Shown: positions 9,996 through 16,477 of the stretch, in pieces | Position numbering within the stretch: position 1 is the stretch's first letter | How the letters are laid out: every line of letters starts with the position of its first letter | From: DATKHR01 sp035510155 | Lineage (GTDB): Bacteria > Acidobacteriota > Vicinamibacteria > Vicinamibacterales > CAVVIG01 | NCBI GenBank assembly: GCA_035510155.1 | Contig: DATKHR010000088.1 | Coordinates: 12,730 to 76,729 of the forward strand | Length of the DNA: 64,000 bases | Direction: 5' to 3' | Notes under the pieces: model-generated | Told to the model about the DNA's origin: nothing | The model's database searches: none | Seen by the model: the letters and a program-made list of their open reading frames with translations, nothing else | Made by a program: the position numbers and the translations under genes

Positions 9996-10640
9996 CTACG
10001 ACAGAATCAGTGACATCCCGACCAGGGCCAGGCCCGCGACGATTAGCCACGGGGCCACGTCACTCGTCCGGGGAAAGTGCGCGGCAGCCCCTAATGCGTC
10101 GAAATCCTCCGCCGATTCTCCTGGCAGCACAGGGCCCTGCAGTGAACGTTGCAACGCGCGCGCGACCGCCGACTGCGCGGCGAACGACTGTGCGATCGCG
10201 CCCAACAGAAGCGCCCATCCTCCAGCGAGCATCAGCTTGGTCCCCCACCAACTTCCGGCGCTCATGAAGCGGGGGGCGAACAGCAGCGTGCCAAGAAAAC
10301 TCGCGGCCGCGAGCCCGGTCACGAGCCGCAGCCGCCCGATCTCGCGATCGCCGGCCTGACGCAACAGCTCGAGCTGCAGCGCGCGCTCCATGCGGCGCCG
10401 CTCCGCCTCGATCTGCTGGCGCTCGAGCTCCAGGCGCCTCGTATCGCGAGCGAATGCCTCCTTCAGCGAAGCGACGATCACTCCCGCGAGACGGGCCTCG
10501 AGGCCGCCGACCGCCCCGCTTTCGCGGGCGAGCGACTGCGACTCAAGGCCGCCTGCGGCAACCGCCGGGTCCCTCCGGACTCGAACGAGATCGTGAATGC
10601 CGAGAGCCGCGTCGAGGATGCGGAGCCACGGAATCGCCAT
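9996..10640 (-). CDS. Hypothetical coiled-coil membrane protein
   Basis: A 214-residue protein I do not recognise as a named family. Residues about 60-95 form a charged coiled coil (RRLELERQQIEAERRRME). Three hydrophobic segments follow: LVTGLAAASFLGTLLFA, MLAGGWALLLGAIAQSF and LIVAGLALVGMSLIL. The overall plan is a cytoplasmic coiled coil anchored in the inner membrane. The ATG at 10640 lies 8 bp from the stop of the upstream M61 peptidase gene, so they may be co-transcribed. The stop codon falls inside a GCGAGCTAC sequence that also supplies the stop of the zinc-ribbon gene at 15907. Confidence 0.6.
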   Translation of the reverse strand: MAIPWLRILDAALGIHDLVRVRRDPAVAAGGLESQSLARESGAVGGLEARLAGVIVASLKEAFARDTRRLELERQQIEAERRRMERALQLELLRQAGDREIGRLRLVTGLAAASFLGTLLFAPRFMSAGSWWGTKLMLAGGWALLLGAIAQSFAAQSAVARALQRSLQGPVLPGESAEDFDALGAAAHFPRTSDVAPWLIVAGLALVGMSLILS

Positions 10641-10648
10641 AGACCTAA

Positions 10649-12613
10649 TTATCGAGCAACGAGCGCCACGCGCGACTTCAGCCAGCGATCGCGGAACCCT
10701 CGCTGCTCCGCCGTGAGGCCGCCCGCCGCCTCCGCGGGCACGACCTCGACATGCGGATTGCTCGCCAGCGTGATCGATGCCGTTTTCGCGCTCCCGCTCC
10801 GATCGACGAACGCAATCGTCACAGAGTCTCCTGGTTTGTGTCGGGCGAGCACGGCAGCGACATCCGTGTCAGCATGGATCTGCTGCCCATCGATCCGGTC
10901 GAGCTGATCATCCTGTTCGAGGCCCGATGCATAGAGGGGCCAGGTAGGCGACACGAGCGATACTATCCGGGCGCGTTGGCCGGAGGAGGCCCCGGCACTG
11001 CCGCCCCTCGTCCCTGGAGCGTTCATGCCGTCACGAAAATCGAGTCGCACATCGCCGAGCCATGCGCGACCCTGGTTTGGCCGGCGGATCGCGAACCCCG
11101 CACGCGCGAGGAGCCGCGCATAATCAGCCACCTCGTGCCCCTGGATGTACTTGGCGAAGAAATCGCGAGCAAACGCCCGGTCGCCGCTTACTTCGGCCAG
11201 CGTCGTCTCGGCGTCCTCGATGGTGTACGGCCGATCGACGTAGCCTTCGCGGCTGCCGCCGGGCCGTCCGTACTTGCGCCACATTGCCCGCATGAAGTCA
11301 TCGAGCGACACGCTCCCGTTCCCGCGCTCGCGCAGCGAGAGATCCATCGCGAGCGCGATCGCGGCACCAAACGGGTAGTACGAGATAACCGTATTCGACC
11401 AATTCGTGCGGTCCACGGGGCGCCCGCCGTCGATGAACGGCGCCATCTGACTCATCTCTTTCGCCGATCTGACCGACCGCCCTGCTTCGAGCGTCACGCC
11501 GTCGACCAGGCTATTGAGCACGTTCGTCGTCGCGGGCAGGTCGGCGAAACCGGATCGCTGGAGCACAAGCGGACCGTAGTACTGCGTGAACCCCTCCGCC
11601 AGCCACAGCTCGCCCGACAGGTTCGCGCGATCGAAATCGAACGGTTCAAGGCCCTTCGGGCGTATCCGCTCGACATTCCAGCAATGGAAGAATTCGTGCG
11701 CCACGGTGTCCAGCACGTCGCGGCTGTCGCGCGCGAGCGATGAGCGCCCGGTGATCACGGTGCTGTTGCGATGTTCCATCCCGTCGAACTCCGCCCACGG
11801 CACATAGTCGGCGAGAAAGGTGTATGCTCCTGGCTCGTATTCCGGGAACTCTCCATAAATCGTTTCTTCTTCGCGAACGATCCGCTCCACGTCTTTCACA
11901 AAGCGGTCCAGATCGGCGTCGGTGCCCGTGTGGTGCAGGGCGACCCGGAAGCGCCGCCCGTCGGCGGTGAACTCCCGCAGCGCAATCTGACCGAACTCAA
12001 CGGGGCTGTCCATGAAGTACTGAAGGTTGGCAGCGGTGAACTCGAGCGGCGAGGCTCCGGCATGGAGCTGCGTCGCGACTCGCCACGTCAGCCCGTCAGG
12101 CTGATCGAAGGCAATCGTGATGGGACGATCGTCGAAACCATGCGCCCACATCATCGCCGCGGGAATGTTGATGTGCGCGTGGGTCGAATCGACCGCCAGG
12201 TATGTGCCGTCCACACGATCACCGTAAATCTTGTACTTGACCGTCACTCTGCCGCCGTGGGCGCGGACGTTCCACCCGGATGGGTCCGGCCGCGTCGCCG
12301 GCAGCTCGCGCAGATCCGACCCAAAAACATGCACGTCGTACACATTCTTCGCAAAGTCGTGCAGCGAGTAGCGCCCCGGCGACGAGCGGCTCATCCGCAG
12401 CTCGAGCGTCTCGGTCTCCACATCCGGGAACGTCGCTTCGATTTGCATCCATCGGTGTTGCGGCTCGGGAAAGCTCACGCGATACCGGACCGGTGACGCC
12501 GCAAGCAGGCTCGCGACGGGCGCCCCACGAGTAATGATCCGGGGGAGGGTCGCCGCAGCAACGAACGGTCCCAGAATCGCGAGAAACAGTAGGCCAATCG
12601 TCAATCGCTTCAT
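10649..12613 (-). CDS. M61 family metallopeptidase with PDZ domain
   Basis: A secreted zinc peptidase of 654 residues, related to glycyl aminopeptidase. The start at ATG 12613 is preceded by AGGGAT and followed by a signal peptide (RLTIGLLFLAILGPFVAA). The zinc motif HEFFH is in VAHEFFHCWNVERIRP, and the downstream Glu ligand is in LWLAEGFTQYYG. The C-terminal third has a PDZ-like region (IVSLVSPTWPLYASGLEQDD, then LDRIDGQQI). The gene starts 20 bp after the agmatinase stop, and the spacer is a heptad repeat (GATTCGG, AATTAGG, GATTCGC). Substrates are probably short peptides in the periplasm. Confidence 0.9.
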   Translation of the reverse strand: MKRLTIGLLFLAILGPFVAAATLPRIITRGAPVASLLAASPVRYRVSFPEPQHRWMQIEATFPDVETETLELRMSRSSPGRYSLHDFAKNVYDVHVFGSDLRELPATRPDPSGWNVRAHGGRVTVKYKIYGDRVDGTYLAVDSTHAHINIPAAMMWAHGFDDRPITIAFDQPDGLTWRVATQLHAGASPLEFTAANLQYFMDSPVEFGQIALREFTADGRRFRVALHHTGTDADLDRFVKDVERIVREEETIYGEFPEYEPGAYTFLADYVPWAEFDGMEHRNSTVITGRSSLARDSRDVLDTVAHEFFHCWNVERIRPKGLEPFDFDRANLSGELWLAEGFTQYYGPLVLQRSGFADLPATTNVLNSLVDGVTLEAGRSVRSAKEMSQMAPFIDGGRPVDRTNWSNTVISYYPFGAAIALAMDLSLRERGNGSVSLDDFMRAMWRKYGRPGGSREGYVDRPYTIEDAETTLAEVSGDRAFARDFFAKYIQGHEVADYARLLARAGFAIRRPNQGRAWLGDVRLDFRDGMNAPGTRGGSAGASSGQRARIVSLVSPTWPLYASGLEQDDQLDRIDGQQIHADTDVAAVLARHKPGDSVTIAFVDRSGSAKTASITLASNPHVEVVPAEAAGGLTAEQRGFRDRWLKSRVALVAR

Positions 12614-12632
12614 GCGAATCCCTAATTCCGAA

Positions 12633-13643
12633 TCACGTCCTGGCAGCTCCACCAGCCATCACGCACAGCAGCTCGAACATGATGTTCGCGGCCAGGAGCG
12701 CGGTGATCTGACCCGGCCCGTCGAACGGCGGCGCGACCTCGACGATATCGCCGCCCACGAGCGAGAGACCCGCCAGGCCGCGCACCAGGCGCTGAGCCTC
12801 GTGGCTCGAGAGACCGCCCACTTCCGGCGTTCCCGTGCCGGGCGCAAACGCGGGATCGACGGCGTCGATGTCGAAAGTGACGTAAGCCGGCCCCGACGCG
12901 ACCGCGTGGATGCGGTCGACCGTCCACGCGACGCCCTTTTCCTTCACTTGATCGATATCGACCACCGTGATGCCATGCTGCCGGTGGAAGTCGAAGTCAT
13001 CCTCCCCGTACATCGGCCCGCGAATGCCAACCTGAACGAACCGCTTGCCGTCCACGAGCCCTTCCTCGATCGCGCGTCGGAAAGGCGTGCCGTGAAAATA
13101 CTTACTGCCAAAATACTCGTCCCATGTGTCGATGTGCGCGTCGAACTGCACGAGCGCGAGCGGGCCGTGACGCCCCGCCAACGCGCGAAGAATCGGCAGT
13201 GAAACGGAGTGATCGCCGCCGATCACGATCGGGCGCGCCCCGGCTTCTGCGATGGCGCCCACCTGTGTCTTCACGACATCGAAGCATTTCTCGATATTAA
13301 TTGGCGGCGCGTCGATGTCTCCCACGTCGGCCACGTTCAACCGATCGAAGGGCGCAACGCCTTGAAAGTAGTTGTACTGACGGATGAGCGACGACTGGGT
13401 GCGGATCTCGCGAGGCCCGAGCCGGGCGCCCGGCCGATACGACGTGCCGCCGTCGAACGGGACGCCGACGATGGCGACGTCGAGGCCGCGCGGATCTTCG
13501 ACATGAGGCAGCCGCATGAAGGTCGCTGGTTGCGCGAAGCGGGGCGATTTGAAAGAGGCGCGCGGTTGGTGCGGCATCCCGAAATTGTAGTCCTGGCGCT
13601 CGGGGCCGTTGGGCCCCGGAGTTGGGGCCCCCGAGTAATACAC
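12633..13643 (-). CDS. speB: Agmatinase/ureohydrolase family protein
   Basis: A manganese ureohydrolase of 336 residues, most likely agmatinase (agmatine to putrescine and urea). The metal ligands are clear: GGDHSVSLP, FDAHIDTWDEY and TFDIDAVDPAFAPGTGTP, the last typical of SpeB rather than arginase. The start is uncertain. GTG at 13643 has a good GAGGAA Shine-Dalgarno 7 nt upstream, but it leaves only 17 bp to the divergent permease. ATG at 13577 gives the more usual N-terminus MPHQPRASF but has no ribosome-binding site. Related enzymes such as guanidinobutyrase cannot be excluded. Confidence 0.87.
   Translation of the reverse strand: MYYSGAPTPGPNGPERQDYNFGMPHQPRASFKSPRFAQPATFMRLPHVEDPRGLDVAIVGVPFDGGTSYRPGARLGPREIRTQSSLIRQYNYFQGVAPFDRLNVADVGDIDAPPINIEKCFDVVKTQVGAIAEAGARPIVIGGDHSVSLPILRALAGRHGPLALVQFDAHIDTWDEYFGSKYFHGTPFRRAIEEGLVDGKRFVQVGIRGPMYGEDDFDFHRQHGITVVDIDQVKEKGVAWTVDRIHAVASGPAYVTFDIDAVDPAFAPGTGTPEVGGLSSHEAQRLVRGLAGLSLVGGDIVEVAPPFDGPGQITALLAANIMFELLCVMAGGAART
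13599..13635. repeat. GC-rich hairpin at the start of agmatinase
   Basis: CTCGGGGCC at 13599-13607 can pair with GGGGCCCCCGAG at 13624-13635 around a 16-nt loop that itself contains GGGCCCC. It falls between the GTG and ATG start candidates of agmatinase. It could be part of the coding sequence or a structured leader that affects which start is used. No T-run follows, so it is not a convincing terminator. Confidence 0.35.
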
Positions 13644-13660
13644 GTATAGTTTCCTCGCTC

Positions 13661-15103
13661 ATGACGCGTCTTCAGTCTCGGCGCCCGCAAGACGGCTTCA
13701 CTGGTTCTGGCAACTTCGGCCGCCTTCATCGCGGCCTCAGCTCTCTCGAGTACTTCACGTTTGGCTTCGGGACCATGATCGGCGTCGGCTGGCTCGTCCT
13801 GATGGACGACTGGCTCACGCGCGGCGGCCCGGCGGGCGGCATGCTCGGGTTCCTCCTCGGCGGCCTCTTCTTGTTCCCGATTGCGCGCACCTACGGCCGG
13901 TTGGTGCAGCAGATCCCGGACGCAGGGGCCGAGATTGCGTACACCGAAGGCGTGATGCCGCCGTTTGTCAGCTTCGCGGCCGGTTGGACCATGGTCCTGT
14001 CATACGCCATCGTGTGCCCGTGGGAAGCGGTCGCGACGGGAAATCTGCTCGCGCGCGTCATTCCGGCTCTTAACACGCACGAGCTGTACGCGATTGGCGG
14101 AACGCCGATCTTCGCGCCACGTGTCGCCGTCGGTGTCGGGCTCACGGCCGTCGTCGCGATCGTCAACTACCGCGGCATCAAACCGAGCGGCATTTTTCAG
14201 AACGTGATGACGTTCGGCCTGCTGTTCACATTTGCCATCTTCACGCTCCTCGGCTTTGCCCGCGGGTCTCCATCAAATCTGCAGCCGCTCTTCTCGCATG
14301 CGGGAGCTGCGGGCGCCTGGCTTTCGATTTTTCTCGTCCTTCAGATCGTCCCGTATTTCATGACGGGCTTCGAATCGGTCGCGAAAGGCTCCGAGGAGGC
14401 GCATGAAGGATTCGATCCGCGCAACTTCGCGAAGGCCATCTACGCGGCTCTCGTCGCCGGGTTTCTTTTCTACGTGATCGTCATCGCGGTCGTCACCTGG
14501 GTGTATCCCTGGCAGGAAATTGTCTCCGGCCACGTGCGCACCGAGGTCGCCTTCGAGCGGACGTTCGGGTCGCATGCCATCGCTCAGTTGATCCTCTTCG
14601 GCGCGTTTCTCTCGTTGCTCAAGATCTTCAACGGCAATTTTGTCGCCGGCACGCGAATGATGTACGCCATGGGAAAACGCGGCGTGGTTCACCGCTCGCT
14701 TGGCTTCGTCCACCCCACCTATGGAACCCCAGCCGTCGCCATCTCGCTCCTCGCCGCGCTCACAATTGCTTGCGCCATGATGGGCGACGCGATTCTGGTG
14801 CCGATCACCGAAGTCGGGTCGCTGACGGTTGGCATTGGCTGGCTTTCAGCATGTGCCGCGTTCATCCTGCGGGCGCGCGTCCACGCGGCCGGCACTGACA
14901 TGTCCCGCGCATCTCACGCGACCCACCTGACCCACCCGACCTATGCGGCGTGGCTCGGCGCCGCCGTCAGCCTCGCAATCGTCCTGATGAAAGTCATTCC
15001 GGCCATTCCCGGTAGCTTTACGCGGGCTGAGTGGATGGCGTTCGCCGCATGGAGCGGCGCTGGCTTCGTGTTCTGGCGGCTGAGACCCTCACTGGCGCGG
15101 TGA
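13661..15103 (+). CDS. APC superfamily amino acid permease
   Basis: A 480-residue inner-membrane transporter with about 12 hydrophobic segments. The APC family signature is at the first helix (FTFGFGTMIGVGWLVLMDDW), with the conserved PDAGAEIAYTEGVMP loop and ITEVGSLTVGIGWLSACAAF near the end. It should import or exchange an amino acid or amine; divergence from an agmatinase makes a polyamine or arginine-related substrate possible, but that is only context. ATG at 13661 fits the family N-terminus. A loop near residues 418-429 (ATHLTHPTY) is encoded by a 9-nt tandem repeat. The 3' end overlaps the convergent thioredoxin-fold gene by 15 bp. Confidence 0.87.
   Translation: MTRLQSRRPQDGFTGSGNFGRLHRGLSSLEYFTFGFGTMIGVGWLVLMDDWLTRGGPAGGMLGFLLGGLFLFPIARTYGRLVQQIPDAGAEIAYTEGVMPPFVSFAAGWTMVLSYAIVCPWEAVATGNLLARVIPALNTHELYAIGGTPIFAPRVAVGVGLTAVVAIVNYRGIKPSGIFQNVMTFGLLFTFAIFTLLGFARGSPSNLQPLFSHAGAAGAWLSIFLVLQIVPYFMTGFESVAKGSEEAHEGFDPRNFAKAIYAALVAGFLFYVIVIAVVTWVYPWQEIVSGHVRTEVAFERTFGSHAIAQLILFGAFLSLLKIFNGNFVAGTRMMYAMGKRGVVHRSLGFVHPTYGTPAVAISLLAALTIACAMMGDAILVPITEVGSLTVGIGWLSACAAFILRARVHAAGTDMSRASHATHLTHPTYAAWLGAAVSLAIVLMKVIPAIPGSFTRAEWMAFAAWSGAGFVFWRLRPSLAR
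14912..14947. repeat. 9-nt tandem repeat (four copies) inside the permease gene
   Basis: Four consecutive 9-mers read TCTCACGCG, ACCCACCTG, ACCCACCCG and ACCTATGCG. The consensus ACYCACYCG is the same as in the array at 15520-15573. The 9-nt period keeps the reading frame and encodes a Thr/His/Pro-rich loop between transmembrane segments. Confidence 0.7.
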
Positions 15104-15823
15104 GCTGAGTGCCTGTTCGATGAAGGCCGCCTCGGGGAGCGCGCCAAGGATCTCGACTTCCTCGTTCACCACGGTCTTCGGCACGCCGCTCACCTGATAC
15201 TTCCGCGCGAGGTCGGGGAACTCCGTCGCTTCTACTGCGGTCGCGGTGATGTGAGGACTTGCAAACGCCATCTCGTGCGCGAGGCTGACCGCCCGCGGAC
15301 AGTGCGGTCAAGTCGGTGTGGTAAACACCTGCATCGTAATCGGCCTGTCGACCGCCCGCAGCCGATCGAGGCTCGCGGCCGAAAGCGCGGACTCCCGTCC
15401 GCCCGCAAGCAGGACCGCCTGCACGAGCGAGACGAACTCCCAACCGGATGGAGCGCCCAGGAACCTGATCCGCGAATCCTTCATCGTGTCCGACATCCGG
15501 CCGTCACCTGTCGAGCTCGCCTCACTCGACCCACCCGACTCACGCGACCTACCCGACTCACTCGACCCACTCCCGTACGCAATCGCGATGGCTGGCGTTC
15601 GGTCGACGCCGTACTGCTTTGCCTTGTCCCCCTCGAGCACGAGGTTGATCTCCTCTACGGAAATCCTGTCGGAAAGACCGCGGAGCTCGTCGAGAATCTG
15701 TCGCGTCTCGCCGCACGTTTCGCACCCAATCGCCTGGGAAAAGAACAGCAGACGGACCGAACGGGTCATCCGATCGAATGCTTCGCGAAGTTTCTGCTGG
15801 TCGGCCGCCGAGAGCAAGGACAT
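15089..15823 (-). CDS. Candidate selenoprotein: two-domain thioredoxin-fold oxidoreductase with UPHC motif
   Basis: Reading through one in-frame TGA (15308-15310) gives a 244-residue protein with two thioredoxin folds, like protein disulfide oxidoreductases. Domain 1 has CETC (Cys34, Cys37) and the cis-Pro region DRTPAIAI. Domain 2 reads MQVFTTPT, then TGA, then PHCPRAVSLAHEM, where relatives have CPxC, so TGA replaces the first redox Cys (residue 172). It continues with KYQVSGVPKTVVNEEVEI (cis-Pro) and a normal TGA stop. Both sides of the TGA are intact and in one frame, which argues against a decayed gene. A SECIS-like hairpin lies just downstream. The role is thiol/disulfide or peroxide-linked redox chemistry. 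A TGC/TGT-to-TGA mutation or sequencing error is the alternative. A 9-nt repeat array fills a loop of domain 1. Confidence 0.72.
15278..15297 (-). promoter_or_regulatory. SECIS-like hairpin downstream of the UGA
   Basis: In the transcript, counting the U of UGA as 1, nucleotides 14-20 (CGCGGGC) pair with 26-33 (GCCUCGCG) using one bulged U at 29. This gives a 7-bp stem and a 5-nt apical loop GGUCA at 21-25. The loop begins with GG and lies 18 nt after the UGA, matching the bacterial SECIS rule of a conserved G in the first loop positions. The loop resembles the GGUC core of the E. coli fdhF element. A competing stem (UGACCGC with GCGGUCA) is also possible. No SelB-binding evidence is available. 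Confidence 0.55.
15520..15573. repeat. 9-nt tandem repeat (six copies) inside the thioredoxin-fold gene
   Basis: Six consecutive 9-mers (CCTCACTCG, ACCCACCCG, ACTCACGCG, ACCTACCCG, ACTCACTCG, ACCCACTCC) follow the consensus ACYCACYCG. On the minus strand they encode a Ser/Gly/Glu/Arg-rich loop (SGSSESGRSRESGGSSE) inserted between two predicted beta strands of the first thioredoxin fold. The same unit occurs 570 bp away in the permease gene. Confidence 0.75.
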
Positions 15824-15880
15824 GTGGCAATTATGTCACGCGGTGCCCGCCGGGGATTGACGCGCGCCTGCGTGATGCGC

Positions 15881-15908
15881 ACGAGCGGCGAGCCACGAGC
15901 CGCGAGCT
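15881..15908. repeat. 7-nt tandem repeat at the end of the zinc-ribbon gene
   Basis: Four consecutive heptamers ACGAGCG, GCGAGCC, ACGAGCC and GCGAGCT. The last copy overlaps the stop codon of the zinc-ribbon gene (CTA, read as TAG on the minus strand, at 15907-15909). Related partial copies occur near 9985-9999, 28643-28656 and 42872-42889. Confidence 0.6.
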
Positions 15909-16386
15909 ACTTGAACAGATCGTCGAACGCTTTCCGCGCGTCACTCGACGACGGATCTGCCGTGCCGCTCGTCGATCCCGACGACGAGGGTGCCGTGCTG
16001 GTCTGCCGCTCGACGGTCGTCCGCGGCGTCATCGCCGCACAGGCATTGCGCGCGTCTTTCGGCGACACGCGCGCGGAGATCTTGTCGCTCTGCGCGCACT
16101 CCCACCGCGCGCTCGTATCGAACGACACGCATTGGATGCAGCTGTGCAAATCGACGCCGCACCGCCCGCACGTGTCCAGCAGCCCGACGGGGACCGACAA
16201 CAGGTTGCCGCACCGCGCGCACCGGAACACTTCGTGGGCGGCCATCAGATTCGGCGTTTTCGGACCTCTCTCGTCCTGCAAGACACGCCCGGGCGCCCGC
16301 TCTTTGGGTGGCGCGGGGTGGCCGCGCGGTTGCCGCTCGCGAGGGTCGTCCTGATACCCGCGCTGCCGATATTTCCGATCGCTCAT
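15907..16386 (-). CDS. Small zinc-ribbon protein
   Basis: A 159-residue protein starting at ATG 16386 (MSDRKYRQRGYQD). The N-terminal 45 residues are charged and Pro-rich. The centre holds paired Cys motifs: CARC, then CGRC, then CIQC and a further Cys in WECAQ, the pattern of one or two zinc ribbons. The C-terminus is Ser/Thr-rich and ends KAFDDLFK. I do not recognise a named family. It lies 83 bp upstream of the candidate selenoprotein on the same strand, so the two may be co-transcribed. Its stop codon is embedded in a heptad repeat. A longer frame upstream, to 16656, overlaps the divergent S9 peptidase and is unlikely. Confidence 0.6.
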   Translation of the reverse strand: MSDRKYRQRGYQDDPRERQPRGHPAPPKERAPGRVLQDERGPKTPNLMAAHEVFRCARCGNLLSVPVGLLDTCGRCGVDLHSCIQCVSFDTSARWECAQSDKISARVSPKDARNACAAMTPRTTVERQTSTAPSSSGSTSGTADPSSSDARKAFDDLFK

Positions 16387-16477
16387 GATGCTGGCAGACC
16401 CCTCATCCTCACATGAATCCTGGCCGACGAGCCCCCGAGTCTCGAGCGGCGCGGCTGACAAGGGTAATATCGTTTGT

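Noticed and set aside
15308..15310. The TGA as an ordinary stop making two separate genes or a simple pseudogene
   Set aside because: Both halves are in one frame and complete one thioredoxin fold, and no start or ribosome-binding site fits the downstream part. Single-base mutation or sequencing error remains possible and is stated with the finding.
15286..15310. Alternative stem UGACCGC/GCGGUCA with the UGA at its base
   Set aside because: It has 7 bp but an 11-nt loop beginning with AC rather than G, and puts the loop too close to the UGA for a SECIS; the GGUCA hairpin fits better. The two are mutually exclusive.
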